From the NCBI GenBank assembly GCA_036850595.1, contig CM072159.1, positions 7,897,016 through 7,961,015 on the forward strand: a stretch of DNA of 64,000 nt. The letters are read 5' to 3'. The notes beneath the pieces are model-generated. The model saw nothing but the letters and a program-made list of their open reading frames with translations, was not told the DNA's origin and searched no databases. This document shows, one piece after another, positions 12,380 to 25,380 of the stretch; the stretch's first letter is position 1; each line of letters begins with the position of its first letter. This DNA is from Rhyacichthys aspro (lineage: Eukaryota > Chordata > Actinopteri > Gobiiformes > Rhyacichthyidae). A program made the position numbers and the translations under genes.

Positions 12380-14312
12380 GTGAGGCCCAAAAAGACGAAC
12401 TCTACTTCCCTGCACACTCTTTCCATAGATCGGGGTGTAATGATACATGAAGATATTTGCTAAATTTGTAAAGTTTCAAGGAAGATAGCCTGCAGACAAT
12501 TTGCCTGCTGTGTGTGAGCTCTGGGCCACTTCAGAATAACATACTGAACATGACCAAAAAAAGTGATGGGGCGGTAAGAATAGGCCTCAGCAAGTCATGT
12601 TTAATGCAACTGATTGGTGTATGTTGACGAACCATATCATGGCAGAAAACTGTGACTTACACCCCTAATGAATAGTGTTCAAAAAGAATCTTTTTAACCA
12701 AAGACTGGTCCAGCTTGTATCTGTTACAGTGTTTTATGTGATGCTTTGATGCTGCAATTTGTTGTATTTCATTCTGGGTCTGCTGATACAGCTCCTAATT
12801 AATGATTGATTGGGTGTCTGTACAAGCATTATCATACCTCATTCCGAGCCCAGAGTAATTGTTTGTTTAGAATAGAATACGAATTGGAATGACTTAACAG
12901 ACACTTCTTCTTCTTCTTGACTAAATCTGTGACATTTTGAAAAACGTTCAGGCATTGTCAGTGTTTCAAAACATAGGGTCTAGCCACAAAGATTAGATTT
13001 GATTAATTTACACCTAAAAGCCACTTAAAACTGGAGTACAGTTAAATAGGAAGTATGAATTCTTTTTATGCATGTGAAAAAGAACTGTTTAATCTTATAG
13101 CATATTGTAATAGGAATCATTTGCGTAAAAGACATCATCTTGGCTTTATTATTAAGGATTTGAATGGATTTGAATTTTCACACCTGAACAGAAACTTTGG
13201 CCAATCACTCACTTGTGGAAAAAGGAGCCCTTTCATTGATCGACACTGTTTGGAGGGAACGGCTGCCAATAAAACAGGAAAAGTGTTTATTCAGCACTGT
13301 ATACACCTTTTAACATAACAACACAGCTACAAGTTTACAGTAAGCTCTAAACTTCAGTTTGACTTTATGTATTAGTATTTTGTGGAGGACAAATTGGTCT
13401 GGATTTACTTTTTGAATAAAAGAAAAGCAGGAGAGGTCCCTTTGCTGCTTTTATGTGTGAGTGGCGTATGAGACATTAAAGGAAGAAAAAAAAAGAGCAG
13501 TGCCACTTTAAGGCATAAAAAGTACAATATTTATACATATTTATGCTTTTAGTCGTTCCACAGTTGTGAGTCTTCATCATGGGAAGCTCAAAGAGCTAAA
13601 CCGTATGGAAAGTGGAGAGTAATCCTGAGAAACGTTGCATTATCACATATTTTCCATAAATCATAATGTTCTAATGCTTCACTTTCAAAAGCCACAATTG
13701 CCAACTCACTGCAAAATATAAGGCTCACAGTCATAGTAAACTAGGTTCAGAAGTGGACAACAGATAACAGATCTCAAAAGAACAATTATACACCAGTAAA
13801 TTAATGGGATAAAGGATACACTGATGCAGCTCCAGAAGATTTTATAGTAAAATTACCATAATGACTGAAAAAGTGCAATTACTAGTGAAGCTTTCATTGA
13901 TGATTATTTTTGGAAACCCATTTTGAATATTCTTTATCTCTGAAGATGTTTTTGTCCTGATAAACAATATAGTATATAGTATTGTCATAACTGCAATTAA
14001 TGTGTCTAGGGCCAGCTTTCCAAACTTTTGGTTGGGGATGCGACCATTGTCAGGTGTCACCCAAGTGATATTCATTGTCCTGAATTGGCTGATACTTGGT
14101 TAGTCCACTCTAAATCCGTGACATTGATTTACTTGAGAATAAATATATTTCCCAGGTTCCATATGTGGTCCATACAATATATTCATGTTCCAGAAAAAAA
14201 AAAACCTAAATCTTGACAAATGTATGACTATAGAAACCTGTTCTATTTCAGACTCCACTGACTCATCCTGTCACATTACTGTTGGTCCTGACTGTGACCC
14301 CGTTAAGCAAAC

Positions 14313-14325
14313 TGACTTTTGACCA
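14313..14325 (-). promoter_or_regulatory. DR1-type element (TGGTCA A AAGTCA)
   Basis: On the minus strand the half-sites TGGTCA and AAGTCA are spaced by one base. Further half-sites of the same orientation lie on both sides: TGACTG directly joined to TGACCC near 14290-14300, and TGACTT and TTGACC at 14353-14370. The cluster lies in a non-repetitive stretch (14270-14600) about 1.9 kb downstream of exon 2. Confidence 0.4.
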
Positions 14326-14904
14326 GATGTCACCGAGCCACTTCAGCTGCTTTGACTTCAGCTTTTGACCAAGAAAAACCCAAACCCAACCAAATGGACG
14401 TCTCCCTAATTGTGTTCACATGTCGTAGGAGCAAATTACAATCACTTACACTCGCTCATTGAACACACAGTCATAATGTCCCTGAGCCGGGCCCCAGCAG
14501 ACGGAGGCCCTGCGCTGACCCTGTGCCACAGTTAATCAAGCCCCATTCACCAAGATCCCACAGTGCACTAGCTCTGTCGCTCGCCTTAATATACGAGAGG
14601 GGAGGTTGTCACTCAGTCTGTCTTAGGGTTTATACGTGTGCAGTATGGAAAAGTAAGGGAAAGTATGACATTTGATTTTAATCATTGGTTCAGTAGTAGA
14701 TTTGTTAATACAGATACAAAAACATGAATGTAAATGGGGATAGAACAGGATAAATCGACCTCACTCACTGACACAGTACTCTCAGCTGGACAGAAACCCC
14801 TATCACTTTCCTGTGCTAGGGAAGAGGACTTATCACAAACACGCTTTATAGCACTCAAATAGAGGATGCAGAAATAGGCCAATACATTTGCTGCTTGGAT
14901 AGTC

Positions 14905-14975
14905 TCCACTTGGAAACAAATGATGAGACTGTAGAGGAATATGCGCCCTCTACTGGCTAAAAGGTACACAGTGCC
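14905..14975. repeat. possible fragment of a teleost dispersed repeat
   Basis: The stretch containing gcgccctctactggc followed by agtgcctctttaaa resembles a motif pair I have met repeatedly in fish introns. Only a short core is recognisable, so this is tentative. Confidence 0.35.
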
Positions 14976-15861
14976 TCTTTAAAAAGAATGTAACATGATG
15001 CTTGAAAAATAGTGAGCCTAAACCTTTACACAACCAGCCTGTTTTTGGATTGGTCATTCAAATTTCTGCCAGCAACTGCTCAATGGTTCTCTTTCTTGAA
15101 TGTAATATAACTGTTAATTACTTAAATGGTTTATAACCAACTAAATCATTTCATTTCATTGTAATTTCTAAACCATATATAAATTACACTTGAATCAAAA
15201 ATCCTTGTCTGTTCACATGAAAAACAATTTAAATGAATGATATCAATGTTGCTGCTTGTTATTTTGGTGGTCAAGTTAAAAATCATAGAATTAGGTAAAA
15301 AAAAATTAAAAAATAAGGTTTGTAGCTTTTTGTAGGTTGCCACTACAGAATTCACATCTAAATGAACCAACACCTAAAAGGAGAAAATACAGAATTGGGC
15401 ATGAATCAATAAAGTTTGTTTTGGAGGATTTGGTACTGAGTTTTGATCAGCAACACAATATTTCTTCTCACATTTGTAAGGTTCCATGTGCATTCTGAAT
15501 TGTTTTCAGATTTTTAGGTTTCAAGTTTGGACTTAGCAACAATGTCATGGAATGATTTTCTTTCACATAAAATGCCCAAAACGTGATAAAACCTCAACAT
15601 ACTTATATAATGTCAGTATGTATGTAATACGCAGCATTCTCTTCTTGATTGAGCCTGTTCTTCAACATTGTGTCTTTCCAACAATCTCTATTCTTGTCTC
15701 GTTCCACTCGTTCCATAATAAAGCCTTGGTTTGATCTCTTTATAAAAACACACTCATAATTAAGACATCAAAGCTTACAGTGGCCCAGTTTCCCTTCTGG
15801 AACCGTATCTAAAATTGAAATGTGTCCTTCTCATATACAGTAGGTGTTCATTTTTCTTTTC

Positions 15862-15883
15862 TTTTTTTTTTTTTTTTTTTTTT
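15862..15883. repeat. T22 homopolymer
   Basis: A run of 22 T, preceded by further T-rich sequence and followed by gtgcag, so it mimics a splice acceptor. No RXR-like exon follows. Confidence 0.9.
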
Positions 15884-16621
15884 GTGCAGGCTAATAATTG
15901 TGTTACAGTGAGTCATCAGCTCAATGCTAACGAGGCATGGCTCTCCTCACTATTGCCAGGCTTATCTCAGCACTTACTGTCCCACGTGTGATGAAGGAAA
16001 GGGTGGATTAGAGCCATATTTAGAAATCAGTCACTGGCTAGAAAACCCCCCCACTCCCTTTTAAATCCTTATGGACTTACTATTCTCTGCTGATTGTGCA
16101 GGTTACATGTTCAGTCCGTATTATTTTAATGATCTAGTGCATTATTATTGGTTAATTGTGTTTCCAAGTGATTTAGAATTACAAAGTGTATGCACAGGTT
16201 TTAGGAAGTTAGAATTTGGGTTTTTTTTATCCATGAGGGAAATTACTTTATCACAGTGGTTACATTGCACACAAAACACTCACACAATTACATAAATGTT
16301 AATAGATTAATACGCCAAAAATATACAATGGAAAATATGAGAAATTGCCACTGTTTACAATGGAAAATAGTAAATAGTACTGTGTATTAAAACAGGTGTT
16401 AGCATGAATGGATATGGAGTTACCTATGATCTTTTTCTTTCTTTCTTTTTTTTATCTAATCCTTTTAAATATTTATTTGATGAAATAATGCTGTGTTATT
16501 CAGGCTTGGATATACACATCAAACACATATAAATGAGAAAAATTAGATATCTTGTAAATTTAAAAAATAATGGTGTAATAAAGCCATGTTATTATGTATG
16601 AAAATAAGTATGTTCCAAAAT

Positions 16622-16658
16622 GAAAAAAAAAAACAAACAAACAAAAACAAAAAACAAA
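16622..16658. repeat. A-rich (CAAA)n-like low-complexity tract
   Basis: An A11 run followed by CAAA/CAAAAA units in the very AT-rich part of intron 2. Confidence 0.85.
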
Positions 16659-19600
16659 TTGATATATTAAGTCCACATTCCTATTTGTTTTTGGGATGAT
16701 TTATAAAAATGTTTTGTCTTTTATAGAAACATTTTTTCTGACAATGGATTGTATAATTATGACACATGTGGAATGTGTATGTATATTATGAAAAGAAAAG
16801 ACACAAACTAAATGCATCAAACCTCACAACATATATGTAACAATTTCAAATCTAAAAAAAATTTGTAACAACTGTTAAAACTAATTTTTTTGTCCAAAAT
16901 GTGACTATTTTATTCAGACATAAAAATCCCTTCGATTCCACAGCCATCTTCTTTATAATCATTATTTCATCTATTTTATATTGTTGCTGGTCTAATGAGA
17001 ATATGTCATTGGAGATTTTAGTGCCGTGTAAACCTTATTACTTTTTATTGCACACTACTTAAAAAGATATTTCATGTTATATTTAATACCAGAGACCACA
17101 TTGAAAACATGACTCATAACAAACCACACAAATGAATGCAGCTTTTTATATTTGGGCTGAACAGTTGAAAAGGAAGCACCACCCGTCTTTCTACATCTTC
17201 CAGCCTTTTCAGAACAGTAAATACAGTAAGTATAGTTCTTGCATTCAGATCAGCACCAGTTTATTTTCAGATTTTTATTTTTTTTTTGGAATCTAGCTAA
17301 ATATCTTTTTTCTGTCCTGTCTAACATGGTCCACAATGGCTATCTAAATAACCCACTGTTCCAGGCTGGGGGTCTTCTCGGTGGTTTGCAGTGCAGCCCA
17401 GAGGTTAATGATGGAGGCGGGGCCGGGCGAGGTTTGACTCAGACGGCATATGCCACTGCTTTTTAACACTCGGCTGAACTTGCTGTTTTCGGGGGCAGTT
17501 GACTGGAACGAGGTCACAGCCCAGCCTATACTCCACACTTAAGCACCCAGAGTCTACTGCAAGACCCCTGCCCAAGTTAACCTCAGGCACACACCCCAAA
17601 AGCACACATATGGATCTAAAGCAAGAACATGTAAGGGTATATCGTACTGACATCCTTAAAGAACTTAGTTAATAAATAGTAGCTTATTGCTGACAAGATT
17701 TCTGCAAAATTAGAATTTTGAATTGGTGATTGGTGCAGCAGACCAAACAGAATCCAGTCCAAGTACTAAAAAGATGGATATAACAAGATAAAGGAATAGG
17801 CTTTGCAATATTCCATGCTCTACATTGCATTCCAATCATTTTGCAAGGATAGCATTACACTTTTTATGTTACAAAAATCATGCGCAATTAACTTTTACAC
17901 CGACCACTAAAAGGCTCTTTCAGCAGAGGTTAACACTGTTAATGCAATGGGAGCTTGAAACAGTCAGTGTTTATACAGTCATATAAAACCTGGAATGTCA
18001 TGAAAATTAAAATGCAAACTTCAGAATGTGAAAAGGTCATTCATTTATATTTTTGAGAAATGTGAGAAAGTATATAATTGTATGTTAAACATTTATCCAC
18101 CATTATTTATGTAGTACTTTAGTCTACTTTAGGTTTGGTGTACTGTAGGTATTTGAAGAAGGCAGAGAAAATGCAATTATGGGTGAAATAATTTAAGAAG
18201 TCTGAGTTGTCCCACTTTATGTCTTACATAGAAAAAGTTTAAAATGTTGTGCTTTGTATTGTGAACTGCCAACAAGATCAAAAACAATCTAAAATTCATT
18301 AGCTTCTGATTCAATGAACCTAGAGATAAGATGCAGGCAACAAGATGTCAGGAACATATGAAATATATAGTATTTGACTCACCGAATGATCCGTGACATT
18401 TATAGAGCTGACAGTTAGCTTCAATAAAATCACAGTTGTTCTGTGCCGCTATCTGTTGTGTTTCTCTGGGCTGAAGATAGGCTCTAGTGGCAAAATTTTG
18501 TTAAGGGTTCTTTTGCAAATCACAAGCTTGTAGTTGTTTAACTTTTTTTCTGCAAGATGTGTGCGCATTGTGCTCACCTTGGATTTACCTTAAGTCACTT
18601 GCAGAAAGATGTCATATTGAGAGATTGAACAGTCATTTAAACTCAAGCTTCAACATGTTGTGTGCTCCCTTTGTCAATAAGAATCCTGTTGGAAGAAAAG
18701 AAATCTGCAAACAATGCTCTTCAACCAACTTTTACATCAAAGACGTATAGATGACAACATGATGAAAGCAGGAAACGGTTTGAACAATGCTCCCATTCTC
18801 GCTGGAGTTTAGCGTCTTTCCAAAAACCAAAACCACATGTAAAGAGTGAGTCGCTCCTTTATCATCAGCCAATTCTTCCGTCTCAGAAAAAGAGCACCGT
18901 ACTTTCCCTAAAACTGCGTCTCGGACATCCAGACCCCTTTGTGGCATCTGCTTGGTGCATTGTGGCTTTATTTTCAATTGTATTGACGATGAAAGGCCTT
19001 TTTGGGGAGGGTCACAGTAATTTACTCTGACAGGACGAGCTTAAAACAAAATGCATCCTTTGTTTTATATTGTGTTGTTTTCCATTATGAGGTTTTCTGG
19101 AAATGTTGCAAGGGACAAACGGCGAGACGTCTCCTCGGGTGTCTGCTCCTGGGGGTCGTTGCCGGGCCAGAGCCATGCCCATTAGGATTAGACCCCTCAG
19201 CGGTTCGGTCTGCAGGATTGAACCAACTTTTAATATGTACCATGTCTAGATCACAGGCACTGCATCTGAAAGAGATTATATGCAGCGGTGGAATAGATTT
19301 TACACTTCCACTGGGATTGTTTTTCCAAAAATGAGGGGTTCTTAATCTTGCTTCCATGAGACATTTGGAGTCATAGAATCCTGGGATTTCATAAAACTTT
19401 GACCAGTCTGACCAACAGACATATTTTTACTGGTAGAAAGCATAACAGCGTTTAAACGTATTTTTAGGTACAATGCTATAAAAGAAAAAGACAAAAGTAT
19501 AGAATCATATAAAGATTGCAAGTTCTGGACACTGGTCATCTGATTGGTCTGATTGGTTCTGATTTCTAATAGGACTATTTACTGACTGGGAGTTTTTGCA

Positions 19601-19899
19601 GTTTTATTAATTAATGATGATCAGACTTAAAACAGGAAACCTCAAATAAAAAAAATAACAACAAATAACAAATGAGAACAAGAGCAAGGAATCTTTAGGT
19701 CCCATACTAGCCCTTGGTCTGAATCTACCTGCTTTCCCACTGCAGCTATCCCGAACCAACTACAGGCCCCTACTGCTCCTCCGTCCATCTTATAAGCCCA
19801 CATAACTGCAGCGTTTGTTGAGTGCAATACAAAAAAAGAAAGAAGAAAAGAAAAGGTGTTAAACTTTTACAAGAAATGCAACACGCTCTTAATAAGTTA

Positions 19900-20170
19900 T
19901 AAATGAGCGGCGGCCCTGATGTCACGGCTCGCTTGTGTTTAGCCTGAGAGTCGCTAGGAGACTGAAACATAACACTCTTCCACAGAGAAAGTTAAAGGGG
20001 GTAGAGTGTTGCAGCCCCTTCCTGTGTGGGACTAATAAAGCTCTTCTGCTGCACGGCTCGCGGCTTTGATGGACTTTGCGTATAGTCACTCGGCATGACA
20101 TCATGGTGGCGCGTCTCTAATGGCAGCACAAAGGGGCTGTGTGTGCGATCCCAAGAGAACAGTTAAGTCT
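19900..20170. promoter_or_regulatory. candidate conserved non-coding element in intron 2
   Basis: GC- and CpG-richer unique sequence, with gatgtcacgg and gggacgtcaat that resemble cAMP-response or bZIP sites. Composition and lack of repeats are the only support. Confidence 0.25.
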
Positions 20171-20843
20171 CTGGGACGTCAATCAACCCTTCAAATGGAT
20201 AGGGGGAGGAGAGGGGTTTTTTTTAGCCAAAGCTGTCTCCAGGTAGCAATTAGGAGCAGTTTGAGTCTTTTTTCACCCCTTTCAGGACGGTGTAGTTGAG
20301 GAAGTGTAACTAATGTGCGGAATTAATTCAGCAGTGCTTTTACAAGAATGGTCAGTTCATTGGCTCTTCGAAAGGCAATCATTTTATTTAGTTTTTATAA
20401 CACTAGGACTACTTTGAGAAAGACCCCATTTGTATCTTTTAAGAAATCTTCTTTTTTTAGACTTTTGGTAAACAAACTTGCCCCAAAGTTCCAGGTCAGT
20501 GTGTCCCCACAGCAACATTTACCATGACATATATCTGCTCAGCCCAGACTGAAGCACTCATTTAAGGTGCAGCAATACATTTCCACATTCATACTATTAT
20601 TTTAAAGTGTTTTTTATCCATCAACAAGACTATGGCAGCCCTCCATTTGATGAACTAAACATTTTAATGCACCTACCACCAAGGGTCATTCTAACCCCCT
20701 GCTATAACAGCATCAGCATTTGACATGGAAGCTGTGCAATAAAAAATAAATATGTGTGCTTAAAAGACCCCTTACCCTATACACACTAGTGAGGTACCAT
20801 GCCAATTCTGGGTCAAGAGCATAACTCCAAAGTGGCATATTCA

Positions 20844-20890
20844 CCCCCCCCCCCCCCCCCCCCCCCCCACCCACCCCCCCCCCCCCCACC

Positions 20891-20921
<31 letters not shown>

Positions 20922-20932
20922 AAACCCCCCCA
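20844..20932. repeat. C-run / A-run / G-run homopolymer block
   Basis: A C-run of about 25 bases with scattered A interruptions and further C-runs is followed by about 23 A, 8 G, 3 A and 7 C. Such a succession of pure homopolymers is not typical of a biological repeat and may be a sequencing or consensus artefact over a poly-C tract. Confidence 0.9.
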
Positions 20933-23619
20933 AGGCACAGTTGTTACTAGCCTCACAAAAAAGTAAGCTTTAATGATCTAAGAAATAGGTCTGAACCTAC
21001 TAGATAAATGTGATATACAATAACTATTTGAATATTGTCCAAATTAGCCTGTGATATCTGAATGCATGTAGAATATACAGTACAAAGAAATACAGGGCTT
21101 TGGACTAACTTTCTCTCGTCAAAGCAAAAGCTTAATCAATATTAAAAACTGAACCAGGACTAAACAAGTCCAAACTAGGACTAAATCTAGGAATAAACCT
21201 GGTCTAAACCTGAACTTATCCATTTGGATGCACCACGGTTTAATCTACAGCAAAAAGTAAATTTCTATTAAAAGGAAGACTATAATGTTATTGCGATACA
21301 GGTAGTTCTTTGTGATACGATTATTGCAATAGATGGCTTTTGGCCCATGTTTTTCTGCATCGAATACATCAACTTTGAGGATAAAATGTTCACCTGCTGC
21401 CTAATATATCCCACTCACTAAAAGCTGCCATGATGAATAGATAATCAGTGTTATTATCTTCATCTGTCAGTGTTCATAATGTTATGCTTGATCGGTGTAA
21501 ATGGCCACACTTTTTGAGTAACACAAACTTTGTATTTAAAGTAATTGAATAGAAATACTAAACATTATACTTTTAAATGAAGGCATAAAGCTACTACAGT
21601 ATTTTCTCTTATGTTAAATGTAAATACTTACAAGGGCAATATGGTTCAGTTGAGGTCTTTATTATTGTATAAAAAAAGACTTACACTTACACTTCCTTAC
21701 ACTTAAATGCTACACTTTTGCAGATTTCCCATCTTCAGCTTACAAGCTTTCTTCTTCTTTGTCAGTATTTTATTGAATTTTTTTCAGTGTACATAATCTA
21801 TTTACAGACATTGTGACACTTGTTTGGGCCACACACAAGTCACACTTGAGACTATCGAAGGTTACAGTTATACAGGTTCTAGGGAGCAACATTAGGTTTG
21901 AGTTTCAAAGATCAGCCTTCTAATATTAAACTGAAATGGCTCTAGAAGTTTCAGTTTAAATGCCTTAGGGGTAGCAATTATTTTAAACCCCCAAATAAGG
22001 CCTTCAGGGCTTTAGTGAATCTGCTGGTATGGTCTTACAGCAACTTAACACCATGTATGACAGACATGTACGCAGTGGTATGTCTCTGAAGTGTAATAGT
22101 ACTGCATCTAAGACAAAGTCAAATTGGCCTTGGTTCACTTTGTAGAATCAACCAGCTAATTTTGGAGCCTGTTTTACCATTTTACCAAAGATTTGTGTTG
22201 GTACAAATGAAATAAACCATAGCCTATATCATAAAGATAATGGAACACACACATATATCATCCCTAAATGGTAACCTTATAACCTCCTCAAGGACATTAC
22301 TGTATACATTGTAAATGCTAGTCCATTAATCAAGACACGATGGGTCGAATGATTCACTGTAACAAAATGGACATCTTAATTGCACCATGACTTTTGTCTG
22401 GTCTGAAACAAAGACTATGAATCTTAATAATGAAATCTCACCATATGAGAAACAGATGACAGCTGCTGCAAGGAATTAAGTTATACAATTGTTTCTCAAA
22501 TGTATTTCTGTATGTCCCATTGTTGCTTAAAAATACATTTTATTTTCTTTTGGTAACAAATTGTCTTGGATCCAATTTATTGTCTGAAACAACTTTGCTC
22601 AAGGTGAACCAGACCATTTCAGTGTAAATTTCTCATTCTATGAAATATCTCAGTTTCTCATCCCTTTGACATCCGTACCATTTAAACTGTGAATCATATT
22701 TAGGTCAGTCTACTATCTTTTTGCAGGGCTCTGGAAATATCTGTCAAAATGAGTGTGCGCTCAGATTCCTCATTCTTGACATAATTATCATTACATTATG
22801 CTCATATTGTTTTACTTTGTGGAAATGCTGATCCACATAACATTTGACAAAACAGGCTTGAGTGTAATCTTTCCTATTATATAGCTCTATCAGTTTAGTA
22901 TTGATCCAAATCTAAAATGGAGCCAGAATTATGCCCTGGGGTGTGCCTTGAATTCTCATCTTTGATGATCATTTGGATTACAACACTGCCTCAAATTTGG
23001 CTTAAATGTGTGTATTTTCAGGTGGATGTGGTCTATTATGAACATATCCAATAAACAAATAAGCTCTGAAATAAGCCAGTTTAGAACAATTTGAGATTGA
23101 GCTTGAACCAAATCTGTCTGTAGCTTGTGTCATGTTCGTCCCTAATCACTACAAGTTACATTCACCAAAAAGCATGGGGTCTTGGAGGTAAGAGTGGATT
23201 TAAGCTCAAACATAAATGTTTTTATTTGACAAATCAAACCCAGTGTTTTTTGTTGTTTGTTTTTTTTTGGCTTGGCATTGGACAAATCTTGACATCACAG
23301 TACATGATCAATTAAAGAATATAATAAATAAAATTTTGGAGAGGTGGTTGGTTGCAAAGCATGAAACACTGTTCAATTTTTGGTATATACATGAATGAGA
23401 AAATGCACAATTACGAGAGCCATGAAACATATGCATGCCAAAATCATAAATGCACATATGTAGCCCTCGTTGCCAACAACACAAACAGAGCTGAGGCACT
23501 GGCATGCCAAGGTGAGCCACTCCTCGTATTTCCCCCTCCACCGCTCTGAGGCTTTCTGCTCTTCATGCCACTTACAGTCTTAATATCCCTTTTTCACTTC
23601 AACAAAAGTTCCCTTCAAA

Positions 23620-23641
23620 ACACACACACACTCACACACAA
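23620..23641. repeat. short interrupted (CA)n tract
   Basis: CA units interrupted once by CT, in intron 2, directly upstream of a stretch that looks like possible conserved non-coding DNA. Confidence 0.8.
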
Positions 23642-24010
23642 ATGCACCGAGCGCCAGCAGTGCTTCATTTTATCTGGTGAGGCACAGCATGAGGCGAGCG
23701 CTGCAAACCTCAGAGCTGTCTACAATAATGTCTGCCTCTGCTAAACTCCATCCACCGGGAGACACGGAGGAAGCTTTTTATTAGCGCTGACTGAAAGTAA
23801 TCGTTCCACAATAACGCATACTTAGAAGGAGTTTAGGCTGCTTAGGAAGTTGTCACTAATGGTTTTTATGGAGGCGGTATGGCTCATTAATAATTTTTAA
23901 ACAAGGCATCTCAGAGAGGAGAGAGGATGCTTTGGGTTGGGAGTTTGTGAGCCTTATGATTGTCTATTTATATGAGGATTAATTTAGTCCACGGGGGCCA
24001 CCCTGTTGTA
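23640..24010. promoter_or_regulatory. candidate conserved non-coding element in intron 2
   Basis: A long unique stretch with balanced composition and several homeodomain-type cores (cattaataattttt, ggattaattta). It begins directly after a CA tract. No coding frame. Confidence 0.25.
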
Positions 24011-25367
24011 ATAAATACCCTTGTGCTTTACTATGGGAGTTTACTAAAAAAAGAAAAAGAAATACTCAAGCCACACATATTAATAGGATATAACAGTACT
24101 AAATTTAAGATTAAAGCATAATGGCAATTTTAGTCCATGTACTAATTCATTCATATTAAGCAGGTGTCAGGAATAGGTTCTTTGAAATCTTGCCTGACAA
24201 AATATTTTTAATACAAGCATATGCAATTATTGGTTTACTATTGTCATGCTAAATTTGACTGAATTGTTTACAGCTTTCTTTAAATCCAAGTCACACACAG
24301 TAAATTTAAATAGCTGTTTTACTGCATGCACTGTACTCTAATTGTAAAAGTGCTTTTGCTGGCTAACTTCTCAATTTGTCAGGCTTTCCACAGTTCCTGG
24401 GAAATCTAGGAATTTAAAGAGAAATTCTACAAATTCTTAAAAATGGGTTGTTTCTGTGACACAATAGACCGCTCAGCTGTCAATGGCTACTTTAGGACTG
24501 GACAGTTCTCCAGACTGAGCCCACTCACTGTACCCAAGTACACTTAAAACCTTGCTTCAAAAATACCACAATTTTTTAAAATTTTAAACCCAATTTTTTT
24601 GGGGAGGGGTTTTTTTTTTTTTTGGGGCCGATTCAGTTTTTTTTGCAGGTTTTTAGTATTTGCTAAATTGTGGCTGACACAGGTATAAAGTTCCCACCTG
24701 AATTATCAGGTGATTTGGTCTAAAAGTGAGGTGTGGTCAGATGCAGGTGGACGAAATCCAGGTCTTAGTCAAAAGGCAAATCAAAGAACACTGTGTGGTC
24801 TTTTAAGCTAAGATCAGGAAGTAAAACCCCTATGAGTATGTAGAAGTATCACACTGCCCTATTAAAGTAAAATAGGCCTAGATTGTATTGTTTAATCTGA
24901 GAAAAAGATAAGATAATATGTAGAAAAAAAACTTGTGATTGATGAATTGAATTGATGTGTACTTAGTCATAGATTTGTATTTCAGGATGTAAATCTATTT
25001 GTGCACACCACGAAAGTCAGGCTGTCACTTTGCTTTACAGTTAATCCACAAATAGCGTTAAAGTCCGATACGCGTGCTCCAGCCTGCATCTTTTCATTTG
25101 TGTTAAAACAGGTGTCTTTCGCACCGGTCCAAGTGGTCATATTGATTCCATAGGCCCCCTGACCGTGACTGTCCCCTGAAGGCCACAGAAGAACAGATCC
25201 ATTAACACCCCCGCCGCGTGAAACCCGATCCCGCTCCGTGGTCGTCCGGATAAGGCCCACACTGGGTTAGGAGGCAGCAGGCTCCTGTCCCGCGCCTGCC
25301 GTGAGCTTTTAGCAAACTGCCAAGATAAGTTTGTTTGGAGAAGGAAGTGAGTGTTCGCAGGTGTCAG

Positions 25368-25380
25368 AGGTGAAAGGTGA
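25368..25380 (+). promoter_or_regulatory. DR1-type element with AGGTGA half-sites
   Basis: AGGTGA-A-AGGTGA is an exact 6+1+6 direct repeat. DR1 is the spacing used by RXR homodimers, PPAR-RXR, COUP-TF and HNF4, though both half-sites differ from AGGTCA at the fifth base. A TGACCT half-site lies 27 bases downstream at 25407-25412. The surroundings (about 25060-25420) are GC- and CpG-richer than the flanks. Confidence 0.4.

Noticed and set aside
15862..15890. Splice acceptor after a long pyrimidine tract (T22 then gtgcag)
   Set aside because: The following sequence does not match any RXR exon, and exons 2 and 3 already join in phase 0 without residues missing.
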